DNA from: Meandrina meandrites
Lineage: Eukaryota; Cnidaria; Anthozoa; Scleractinia; Meandrinidae
Direction of reading: 5' to 3'
Assembly (NCBI GenBank): GCA_963693305.1
Contig: OY855905.1
Span: forward strand, 41,536,395-41,600,394
DNA: 64,000 bases
The notes beneath the pieces were generated by a model, which was not told where the DNA came from, searched no databases, and saw nothing but the letters and a program-made list of their open reading frames with translations. Below are positions 30,028-40,657 of the stretch, in pieces (the stretch's first letter is position 1; every line of letters starts with the position of its first letter). Both the position numbers and the translations under genes were made by a program.

Positions 30028-30130
30028 TCTGGTTACAGAATACAGAACTTAAAAATAATAATTAACTAAACAACAATTTTATCAAATTTCGAACACAGGA
30101 TTTTAAACATTCTTGAGATTTTGAGATAAG

Positions 30131-32373
30131 TTAACTGGGAGGCGGAGATGACTGACATCCATTAAAACTCAAATTTGCATCAAGACTATTTGCTCTGAAG
30201 GGCACATGTGATTGATAATTGCTGCAAGACCTCATAAGATATGTTGTGATATGGATTTGCAACCTTAAAAAATTGGAAACATGCAAGTTGTTCATACTGC
30301 AGTGAACAAGGATTCTGATAACCTTATGGTTTTTCTTCAGATATTTCAGAACAGTTTCAAGAACAGTATGCCTCAAACAGTTGTTATTGTTATTACCTTG
30401 GGCAACTTCCGCTGAGTAGCAGAATTGCTGAGCCAAGTCAGGTCTGCCAACATGTTCACACTTCAGTGCGTGTGCCAAAGCTTCATAATTTGCACCTGCC
30501 CCCATCAGCTGGCGCCATTTGCTTAACATCCTGTACACTCTTTCATAAGCACAGCTTTCATCTTCCTGTATCTGAGTTATATGCGGTTCGCCAATACCCA
30601 GAGCTCGACCAACTCGCTTCCAAATTTCTGATTTCATCAGGTAATGAGCAAGTTCAGCAATCACTTGGTCAGTGGGAAGTCCCTCTTTAAGTACACCCTG
30701 CATTCTAACTGTTGAGGAAATTATAACTTCCAATTAATGGTTTCCCCATTTCTGTTTACAACCAATTTGCGTTCTCCTTCCCTGGAATTTTGGGTAATAG
30801 GTGCCGCTAAACAAATGATTTATACACAACATAAACAAAACCAATGAACAGACCACGTCAAACAGAACAATTTAATTCAATTAACAACAGATGGATCAAG
30901 GCTGGCCAATTAGTGTTGACGAACTTAACGCAAGTCTTTAACAGCCAGTAACATCACAGTAAACTGACCAATCAGCATCAACATACCAGACTATAACATC
31001 ATTCACTGACAAAAACTTTCACTTGACTCTGAAGAATTATGACTTCCACTCAGATCATGATCAGGTTGTTAAAACATCAGTCACCAACAACAGTTCTGTT
31101 TCAGAACAACTCTCACCGGGATGTCATACTAGCTATATGAACTATAAATACATGTACTCTCTTTATGGCAGACAACTTAAGCAGCCTCTAAGGGGAACAA
31201 CAGATCACTTTAATTCATAATTAACTACTCTCAAAGTGGACCCTTGCTAAAATAACTATCATAATATTATTCCATTGATTTCTACATTCACAGATTTCGT
31301 GCATGTCAGGGCCGGAGTACATCTCTCTATAATGTGGATGCGTCTCTAGGGTGGATATAGCTAGAGCTGGTCCCAAGGGTGTTTGCTTTCCTTGGAGAGG
31401 CCTCAGAGTATACAATATATGCATATGCATTGCATCCTTTTTTCTGAACACACCCAGGTTTCATAATACCTAGTGTTCAAAACATATTGTGTTGTCCCCT
31501 TAAACTTTCTATTCCAATGCGTCCTTTCTGTCATGGTTTTTTCACTCTTCAGTTTATATTTGAAAGAGAAATGAGCTCATACAGCTTTTCCCTATCAGTG
31601 TTATACCCTATTTTTAATCTGCAATTTTAACGGCCTACAAGTAAATACAGCACATACAGGAGTAATGCAAATGGGCCGGGGCAATTCAGTAAATTTGTAA
31701 GAAAATTTTAATCTTTAAGCGCTCTACCACCAAGTGTAATGTACGTTATACATGCTGTGACCATGCAAATAAGTGCAAGGAATTGTTTATTTATTAATTA
31801 AAAAGTAAAATGTAATCACATCTGAGTGAGCAATAAATGTACATTGTAGTCCGCACTGATCATGATGGAAGGCAAACACTGGAAACATTCCACTACTAAC
31901 AGGTGTGTGGTTTAGGTATAGTTTAACAGCCCCTTTAACAGCTGTATAGTATTCAGAGTTATAATTATAATACATGTATGTACCTTGTGGCCAGCAGACT
32001 TCATGTCTTGCATCCAGTTTGCTGTTAACAACTGCATTACACAACATCAAACACAAGGAATAGGATGCCAGGAATACCAACCAAATTTCCATTCTAGTGC
32101 TGGTGACTTCACCCTGATCCTTTCTTGGGCAAATGTAACTGCCATTAGCAGTTACGTAGATGAATGCTATTGAACCTTCAGTTGATGTAGTTACATGTTG
32201 GATCTCAAAGTAAACCACATTATAGACCAACAGAAGAACACATACAGCTGCAAAACCATGACAAATACCAACAAAATAGGACTGAGAGGTACCCCAAGTC
32301 TTGAACGCACTTTGTTTGACAAGGAAAAGCCATGTAATGCTCAAAAGCAATATTGCCAGGCCAATGAAGGTAT
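30131..32373 (-). CDS. Membrane protein with C-terminal death domain (partial gene)
   Basis: Two exons are supported. The 390-nt exon 31984-32373 (acceptor TCTTTTTCAG, donor GTACAT) encodes three hydrophobic segments that look membrane-spanning: about residues 2-19, 32-55 and 95-118 of the exon. Exon 30131-30708 (acceptor CTCAACAG) encodes a death domain. Diagnostic parts are WKRVGRALGIGEPHI, the acidic helix, YRMLSKWRQ and ALAHALKCEHVGRPDLA, i.e. the six-helix W...LG...W...L pattern. About 95 residues follow to the stop. Both junctions are phase 1. A further hydrophobic exon may lie at about 32440-32512; the 5' end was not found. Death domains recruit other death-fold proteins; here the role would be cytoplasmic signalling from a membrane protein. 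The gene is convergent with the gasdermin-like array. An alternative donor at 30396 could shorten the tail. Confidence 0.7.
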
Positions 32374-32512
32374 CTGAAAAAGACAATACTATAATAATTG
32401 CTAAATTAAACAAAATATTTTCAACACACTCTATATCACTGATGAGCTCACATATATACTGGCTGGCATTGACAAGTGATGATGACAGCAGGAGTTTCAA
32501 TAAGAAGAGCCA

Positions 32513-33619
32513 GTAACCAGTAGTCTACCACCACTGCCTGGCTTCTTACCACCGTTTTTTAAGATTTCATTTACTTTGTTAATAAAAACACTCATCAAAA
32601 GCACACTTTTTGATGCCCAGAATGCTGGAAATTGCCTTTCCTAGCTTCTAAATTTCAGACTCCTCTGATTGGTTAATGAACAGCATCAATGCAATCACAT
32701 GCAAATGCTGCCCACTGCATGCATGTGTCTTGCATACTAATAAGAAAGTACATAATTATCAATTTTAAAACTTCGATTACTAAGGTTTTTTCTTCAGAGC
32801 ATTTCTACACTGAATTCACTATACCCATGAAGATATTTAAGCTCCATATATACTGAAATAATATTTTTTAACGCATGATTGTACAATGTCTCTGAATAAG
32901 AAAATGCGTAAAAAACTTATTAGTTTGCAAATTTCAATTCAATTTACAAACAGATAGAGAAACAATGACTGGTAGGTTTTAAATAAGTGGTGTTCTTCGC
33001 TTCAACATGGTGTAATTTTCCAAATTAAATTTTTGTCCAACCAGTGAGTATTTCGAACTCAGTGTTGCATGTCCAGTCAAATAGAATATATTCTTGCACT
33101 CAGAATTACTCCCTTTTTGCTGCCTTTCTAACCGAGAAACAAGACAAGGGCTTGTTAATCTGCTCTGGCCAATTAGCTTAAGCTTATATTATTTTGATCA
33201 CTATGTAAAAGCAAATCAGTGCATGAAGAATGTAGCTTGCAGTCAATTACAATCTTATGCATTTAATGTCAGTTTACTTTTAAAACAATTTTGTACCCTG
33301 TTATCCTTTCTACAAATAATTTTTCTCTCATAAACTGCGATGGCTTCAAAAGAAACTTTTCCACATAAATTAATGCAAAAGCGACATGCATGACATCACC
33401 AGACAGATAAGCAGCTATTTTGTTCAGACGACTTTTCTTGGTAGTGCATGACCAGAGGAAGACCTCTGAAATTTAGGTAGCGTGATGACAAAATGGCATC
33501 AAAGTTGAACTTAGACATTAGGCTCTCAGCACAATTGGGTGGCATGCATGGAGCAGCACTACTAGTCAGGTCACACACAGGAGCCCAAATTGTGAAATCC
33601 ACTGTCATTTTTGTCTCAT
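32513..33619. other. No gene recognised
   Basis: Upstream exons of the death-domain gene may lie here or further right, but I cannot support any. A 70-residue minus-strand frame at 33396-33608 has no recognisable domain. Confidence 0.3.
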
Positions 33620-33960
33620 TGTACTAATTTGAGAACACTGATTTCGAAAATCATTGTTGCCAAGCTCAATTCTTACGTTAAGATAGTGTTAAAGGGTATT
33701 TTTTTGCATAATCACGTCATTCAGAAAATATCCACCCCCGCTCCTCCCCCAGAAGGGATTTGCTCTATGACCCCCTCCCCCCACCCCTCTGGAAATTCCA
33801 ATTTAGCTTCATACATTGCTTTAAATTTTTGGGTCATTGAGACCTCCCCTCCTCCCAAGAATTTCCAATCCCTTCTGTGCGGGGAGTATGGATATTTTCT
33901 GGAACCACACATTGTCCAAATAAGGAGTTTTCTTTCCTTTAGCAATTTTAAGTACAATAA
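33620..33960. repeat. Dispersed repeat, inverted partner of 35870-36040, with MITE insert
   Basis: The text around CGAAAATCATTGTTGCCAAG and the text ending TTTCTTTCCTTTAGCAATTT recur, inverted, at 35870-36040. In the left copy they are split by a ~180-bp insert (33721-33903) absent from the right copy. Confidence 0.65.
33721..33903. mobile_element. MITE of the CAGAAAATATCCA family
   Basis: Inverted ends CAGAAAATATCCA and TGGATATTTTCTGG. Its minus-strand translation contains RKYPYSPHRRDWKFLGGG, a repeat peptide I recognise as very common in cnidarian assemblies. Non-coding in reality. Confidence 0.65.
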
Positions 33961-34540
33961 ATTAAGAAATTATTTCCAAGTGTTATTAGTGTATTTTATT
34001 TTAAAGATGATTCTGAGAATTACTGACAGCTTTTACGCTAACTCACCCCATCACAGGTATAGTTTTGACATTTTGTTGAAAGCCGAATGTAATTCTTGTA
34101 TTCTAAAAAGTCGATTGAGGTAAGAAAGAAAAATGTTGTCGGCATGCATACCACGCTGAAGCTACAAGCTAGCGTCTATCAATATAAATCAGAATACAAA
34201 TCAAGATATAATGTCCATATATAGAGTTTTCCCTTCTTTTCTTCTCCGTTTTTGATAGCAGGAAAATGGAAATAACATCATAGTTGTTACAGTAGGAGAT
34301 GGTAAAACTATATTGTTTGTCATTTTAAGATGCACTTTGTCTGTCACGTGCTCCAATTGAATTCACATAAAATGAACTGATTCAAAATATAAACAGATTG
34401 CGCATTACTGTCTATCACATTGTTAATCAATATTTTAAACATTGTTAATAAATCTTCTCCGGCCTCAAGAGTCCTCACGGGCCCGATGACGATAAGCAAT
34501 AAATCTTCTAAACTCTCTCAAAAACACAGAAGTAATTATA

Positions 34541-35040
34541 TTACTTGCAGCGATTAGCGCCCCCATCTTTGTGCACCCACACAGCCCAGTGCACACAACA
34601 GCAACATTCTGCATTTTTAGCAAAGAGTTGCACAGCCAGTGGTGCATTAGCATGAAGGTCATTTCTAGACAAGCTTAAGAGATGGGATCTTATTTCATAA
34701 AGACAGAGACCAGTAGATCTTCTGTAGCAATTCCAGCCTGTCTCCTTTGGGTTCAGAGGCACTGGTTTCTGTGTGCCTGGCACCACACCGCTGTTTGGTA
34801 GCGGCATCTCTTCAAGTGTTGCTTGAATGCATCACTAGTCAGTGGTACCCTTTCTGGACCACTGACTTTGCCAAATAGCACTACACGAGCCAAGTCCAAT
34901 GAGTCCTCCAATGTGTTAAAAATCCGACAAACAAACTTCTCTGTGGATGTGACGGTGTCAGGGAGAAGATTGAAGTGCTCTAAACTTCTGAAAACTCTCC
35001 ACGCAGTCTTGAATGCAGTCCACAGTTGAATGGGGTGCTG
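34541..35040 (-). pseudogene. Frameshifted fragment of a repeated cnidarian protein family
   Basis: On the minus strand, about 90 residues read up to a segment with STEKFVCRIFN, ARVVLFGK and a PLTSDAFKQHLKRCRYQ stretch. The frame then breaks, and GTQKPVPLNPKETGWN with a cysteine-rich tail continues in the next frame to a stop near 34541. The pattern of a T-S-D-A-H-Q-R-Y-Q-W segment followed by a G-W motif recurs in many predicted cnidarian proteins of unknown function. I call it a multi-copy, probably mobile-element-derived relic. Confidence 0.4.
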
Positions 35041-35869
35041 TCACAGCTGGTGATGGCGTGAAATGACTACAATGCTTGCCTCAGATGATAGCCTAACACG
35101 ATGCACCAGGAAAAGTAACAGCTTATCATGGTGTCTCAAGAGGAAACTACTACATTGTCGACATGCCTACTAAGACTAACTTCTTTAAGAAAAAACATCG
35201 CATCAGCTTCTTCTAGTTGGATCTCACAATGGCGCTACATCAAGGCTAGGATCCGAGTAGAGAAAATCCCCTTTGATTAAAAAATCGTCAGATACTATGA
35301 TTTTAGTCAGTCAGCAGGTACTTGCTCAACAAGGTTTTCTGCTGCCAGAAATGCTTGTCATTTCATCGGTAACAGAAAATCTTTGCTTTTTCTAGTTTTG
35401 CAATAAGTAAACCATCACAGCAAAGCCATAGATGAACAAAGCAGCATTTCCTTGAAGTGTAACTGACTCTGGGCAAAACAATAAAAAAATCTCCAGAATA
35501 AGAAATAATTCCAGCATGCAAATGAAACAGCAACACACCTACACTTCAAATAACTCCACCCTCTGTCTTTTTGTTAGTTTTCACCTTTGAATGAGCCGTA
35601 AAAAGTTTTTACCTTACCTTGTATTGATTAGTATAGGCATAGAAAGGTTTTGCAATTGCCAAGAACTTGTGCTACGGACGATATTGAAAGGGTTGCATGT
35701 TTCAATTGCAACTTTTATTTATACAAGACTTACATTCGCTTTTCAAAAAAATGTCAAAATTATATCTGTGATAAGGTGAGATTTGTATAAGAGGGTGTGG
35801 TTTATATTCACAGAAACAGCGTAAAAATTGTCAGAAATCCTCTTTAGAATACACTAATATTATGCTTTG
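35041..35869. other. No gene recognised
   Basis: Short chance frames only. Confidence 0.35.
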
Positions 35870-36040
35870 ATATGCATAATTTCTAGATTTATTAACCTTA
35901 AAATTGCTAGAGGAAAGAAAATTCCTTTTTTGGACAATGGCATCGGACATTATGAAAACCGTTAAACGCCATCTTAACATGAGAATTGACCTTGGCAACA
36001 ATGATTTTCGAAATCAGCATACTCAAATTAGTATAGCTAT
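35870..36040. repeat. Inverted, uninterrupted copy of the 33620-33960 repeat
   Basis: See 33620-33960. This copy lacks the MITE insert and so represents the pre-insertion state. Confidence 0.6.
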
Positions 36041-36479
36041 GTTGCCAAAAATCAGACAAAAATGCCTGTGGTTAATGCACTTTGAGCTCCTGTGTACCCA
36101 ACTATATAGGGGCCTTCCATGGCTAACACCCTTAAAGGTCAAATGTAAATTATGAAAATGGGGCATTTTTCTTTTGTCCAAAAAGCCTTCCTTTATGGCA
36201 ACATTAGTCATAACCAACTCTCAAAATTGGTTTTTGTGTGAATTTTGGTACTTAGGACAAGAAAATCCAACTACTTCCCATGGTTAAATATGAAAACAAA
36301 CCAGAAATGGCCGTACTTGGAATATTATGTACTAGTATGTGAATACTTCAGACGCCACAGGAAGAAATCTCGACATTAAAACACTAAGTGAGTTCAAACA
36401 TACAGTTTCTCTTCATCATTTAAACCATAGGTCCCATCTCCTGCATCTTCAGTGTTATGTGGTCAGTAGGGGATGTTAA

Positions 36480-37320
36480 GGTGGCTCCATAGGGTAATAA
36501 CATGGATGTGGCGCGCGCTAGTGTTATATTTTGAAATCTGGTTTTTGCATTTGTTTTCACTCCCAGTTCGCTCAAACTTATCAAATACAATAAGCAAGGA
36601 TGAAATAGTGTTCTACAACCATTTCTGTTAAAATACTGGGTTTACGTCGTGAATTAAGAGTACCCAAAGAAATGCGACTTTGCGCGTTTATGTGGCTTTA
36701 AGTTCAATTTTCTTCCATTTCCTTCGGTGAAATCTTCCAAAATTTTCACAGTACATGGATATTATCTGAAAAATAATTTTAAACAGAAAAAAGTAGGGGG
36801 TTGTAAAGGCAGTTTCTTTGTTATTTGCAAATTTGTGTTTTTCCCCTCTGCGTAAAAACTGGTCTTATAGATTTTCATAAAAAACGAATGCCATGTAAAG
36901 CAAAATAATTATAACCTCTCTGGCAAATTTTACGAAATTTCACCGAAGGAAACGCGAGAAAAGTTAGACGAAAGTTGCCATTTTAGTCCCCCAAACTTGT
37001 AACAATTACGTAATGGAATAGAAATTCGCCAAGATCGCTATTTGAGCATGCGTCAACGGTGAAACCACTAGGCTCGCTTACAGTGTTTACTGGGCGTTTT
37101 ATGCAATTCCATGATGAAAATCTACAACCTCCTATAATTTGGAAGCTGAAACAGCATTGTCTGTTCTTAAAATTCTATTGCGGATAAAGATTTTCTTTGA
37201 AATGTTTTAACTCAAATCCGTGGTTAAAAACTTTTGCCTGAGCTTGCGTCAGCGCGCGTGCAGTTTCCCGAGGCTCGCATCATCAGCGCGCGCGTGGTTA
37301 TAAAACTATATGGAGCCACC
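36480..37320. mobile_element. TTAA-flanked non-autonomous element (piggyBac-like)
   Basis: Starts GGTGGCTCCATA and ends with the inverse TATGGAGCCACC; TTAA lies directly outside both ends (36476-36479 and 37321-37324). A TTAA target is characteristic of piggyBac-type transposition. No transposase. Confidence 0.75.
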
Positions 37321-37992
37321 TTAAATTGTGGCAAAGGGCACTAATGTTTGCGAACCGGAAATTAATTTCGACAAAGCGCCAGGTTTGTGGGAGATTTCAA
37401 AATGGTAAGCATTGTACGCTGTTAGCTGTGGCCGGTGTAGATTATTTTAAAGTGGAAAGTAGGAAGTTTAAAGTTGCGCTTATTTTGAATAGTAAGCTTA
37501 TATTCTGGAGCTGAAAATCGTACTCGCCAAACTAGGTGAGTGATCGGTGATTTCTACTCGCCTGACAGCTTTGACAACTGGGCGAGTGGGCGAGCGCTAA
37601 TGTCCAACCCTGTGTTTATCTCATGATTCTTGGAACCCATAAGCAAACTCTGCAGTTATTAAAGGGGCAGTATCACGAGAGGTCTTCTAAGTTTTTGTGT
37701 TAACTATGGCAGATTTGTAAAGGTGCACTCACCGATCAACAAAATATTAAACCACAGTGCGTTTTAGGAAGGTTAGGCAACTGTTAGTGGATTTCCAATT
37801 AATACCAATTGCAACACCTTAATTAGATAAACCTACCTCGTTTTTGCTGGAAAAAAATTGGGCATTTTACATATGGAAATCAAACATTTCAGTTCAGCTT
37901 CCACACAGTGTACTTATAAACACTAATCAGAGAGTTTCTGCACTCATCTGCACTCTCTGCACTCATAGAATCAACCGTCAATCAATCAACCT

Positions 37993-38043
37993 AGTTCCCA
38001 GGATCCTCTCTATATCTCCAGAGAGGACCCTGGGAACGAACCC
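37993..38043. repeat. Short palindromic remnant of the Mutator-type ends
   Basis: GTTCCCAGGATCCTCTCT and AGAGAGGACCCTGGGAAC form a near-perfect hairpin and match the CTCGTTCCCAG terminal family. Confidence 0.6.
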
Positions 38044-38523
38044 GAGAGACCCGAGAGACACCCGAACGGCAGAAAGTTCTCGCAGGCTCGCAGGCAAGAA
38101 ATGATCACCACAGTACATTTCGTACGTAGCGAATTTCGTCAAATGCGATCTATGCGGCCGAAAATCAACTCGACGGAAGAACCTCTGCTCGATGACACCT
38201 ATGGATATTTCGGGCTTAGAAAGAAGAAGAATAAGCTTTATATTTTTTTACTTCTGTGTAAAGCCACTTTTGCTCGCACAAAAACGGTAAGCTTACAACT
38301 TATAAAATTTTACGATTAACGAAAATCTACAAGAAGCTAAAAGGTTTCTGAAAGATAAATAGAATAAACGTTTTTTGATGGGCAGATAATGCTTTCTTGG
38401 CCGCATTAGAGTGCTGCAAGTTAACGCCAGTAGCGGCGGCCAAACTTACGGAGCAACTGCAGAATACCCCGCCACTTTAGTCCAGCTCATTTACATGGGT
38501 CGGTACCTTTTGAAGAACGCTGT

Positions 38524-39619
38524 ATCACCCATAAATGTAATAAAAACCATAAATGTAATAACAACCATAAATGTAATAAAAATTAACCATAAATGTTATA
38601 CTAACCATAAATGTAATAACTTTTAACCACAAATGTAATAAATCCACTAACCATAAATGTAATAAAATTTGCCCATAAATGTAATAAACTGAACAACCAT
38701 AAATGTAATAAGGCATGTAATAAACTGGCTATAACTTCCGAATCAAGGGGCTACAAACTTGCCATTCTCTTTGTGCACCTCTTACTTCAGGACACGGGAC
38801 TCGTGCATCAAGTTAGTATTTTAATTAACCGAGAAACCAATACCCAAGAAGCTATAATTATGGTCTGCGAACATTAAGGAAGTACCCAAGTATGATTGGA
38901 AAGTCTATATACCAGGGCGTTTGAAGTTCTGGTGGTTGGTGGTATTTCATCCATTTGAAAGAGATTGAGGTTCTCTTTGAGTCAAGACGAATTCAGTCAA
39001 ACATCACTTTATAAGGAATACGCCTGTCTTAATTTTCAAACTTTCCCATATATCCACCCGGATTTGCAAACTTGTGTTCTCCGTTTCCGCGTGCCCATGT
39101 TTCCCGGAAAACGGAAAACGGATCAAAACAGTTTCTCCAACAAAGTATTTTGAGGGAGGATTGTTTTTCATTCTTCGTTGGATGTATCGTTCATCCCAAA
39201 CCTTGTCTGCTGCCTTCCCTTTGGCCCTTATTGATCACTTTGTTTTGTAAAATCATTGTCCTTTGGATTGCACAAGAAGAAATAGTATAGTTGTTTCTTT
39301 AAGGAGTAAGGCCTTTAGGGGTCTAATTGAAATTTTCAAAATTTCAAAATTTCACGAAGAATGAGAATGGCAAGTTTGTAGCCCCTTGATTTGGAAGTCA
39401 TAGCCAGTTTATTACATTTATGGTTAAGCCTTATAACATTTATGGTTGTTCAGTTTATTACATTTATGGGCAAATTTTATTACATTTATGGTTAGTGGAT
39501 TTATTACATTTGTGGTTAAAAGTTATTATATTTATGGTTAGTATTACATTTATGGTCAATTTTTAATTACATTTATGGTTGTTATTACATTTATGGTTTT
39601 TATTACATTTATGGGTGAT
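38524..39619. mobile_element. Foldback element of repeated CCATAAATGTAATA motifs
   Basis: Left arm (38524 to about 38780) holds about ten CATAAATGTAATA-type motifs, then a segment with GGGGCTACAAACTTGCCATT. The right arm (about 39360-39619) is its inverse. Ends ATCACCC...GGGTGAT. Flanked by 11-bp AAGAACGCTGT / ACAAACGCTGT (two mismatches), consistent with insertion 6 bp inside the large element's left end. No transposase is seen in the 580-bp centre. Confidence 0.75.
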
Positions 39620-39624
39620 ACAAA

Positions 39625-40640
39625 CGCTGTGGCTATATGCCCGGCAGCCGGGCACGGTCTTAAACAGAGGGACTAAATGCCCGGCAGCCGAAAAATTTTA
39701 CGGAATTTCCACTGTAAGGTTCTTTTAAACTTCTTGAGAGTATTAGATGTGTTCTTAGAATTGTTGAGCGATTCCAAAAACCATGTTGATTTTCTAGTTT
39801 ACGAAATATCTGAACTTGGGCATACCGTAAAATCGCTGTGTTGTCGACACTTCGAAAATTTTGGCTCAGCCCAGCATTCAGAAATAGTCACCAAATTCCG
39901 GCAGAAAGTCTCATTGAAACCTAACGAGAGTATTCGATGTTTGTTAAGATATGCCAAGCGATTGTAAAAATTATTTTGGTTTTGTAGTGGACGAATTTTC
40001 CGAGCTTGTGCATACCGTGAAATCGCTTGTTTCTCCACACTTAGAAGATTTGTGATCCGACTGCCGGGCACGGTCTCAAATGCGCTAAATGCCCGGCAGT
40101 CAGAAATAGTCACCAAATTCCCGCAGAAAGTCTCATTTAAACCTAACGAGAGTATTCGATGTTTGTTAAGATATGCCAAGCGATTGTAAAAATTATTTTG
40201 GTTTTGTAGTGGACGAATTTTCCGAGCTTTTGCATACCGTGAAATCGCTTGTTTCTCCACACTTAGAAGATTTGTGATCCGACTGCCGGGCACGGTCTCA
40301 AATGCGCTAAATGCCCGGCAGTCAGAAATATCACCTCCAAACTATCATATGTCGATTAAGAAGTGCTAAGCGATCCTGAAAAGTTTTATAGATCTCAAAT
40401 CTAATGGTTGGTTTATGCTGAAACGAAATATAGTAGACATAGTAGATGTTGAAGCTGAGTTCGTGACACCATGACAACTTCCGGTCATGCGTGACGCTTG
40501 TTCGTGGCGGGAAATGTGCAGCACGTGATGTGTAGGCTTGAAGACTTTCGAAGGTCACTGGTTTACGATCGATACTCGCTTCGTGCTCTCGTCTGCTACC
40601 TGCTTTAGCTGTTGCTTCCTTGTTTCCTGTTGCTTATTGA
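39625..40640 (+). repeat. Left terminal inverted repeat of the large element
   Basis: Contains tandem units of about 220 bp, each with an inner CTGCCGGGCACGGTCTCAAA-type hairpin (units start near 40059 and 40281). The inverse is found at 52690-53504 and, continuing, 49560-49718. Inner end near 40640, just before the transposase start. Confidence 0.85.
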
Positions 40641-40657
40641 AAATCTGTTCGTTTGAA

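Noticed and set aside
31301..31451. Minus-strand peptide-like segment with a proline-rich pattern
   Set aside because: Resembles a translated dispersed repeat and has no gene context; I could not identify the repeat family well enough to list it.
33094..33333. Small plus-strand frame near the death-domain gene
   Set aside because: No motif, start context or splice signals; chance frame.
38524..39619. CRISPR-like spaced direct repeats
   Set aside because: The motifs form mirror-image arms of a foldback element in a eukaryotic genome, with irregular spacing and no cas genes.
39799..40293. 164-codon minus-strand frame and similar frames at 52814-53456
   Set aside because: They are translations of the ~220-bp tandem units in the terminal inverted repeats; both orientations give them.
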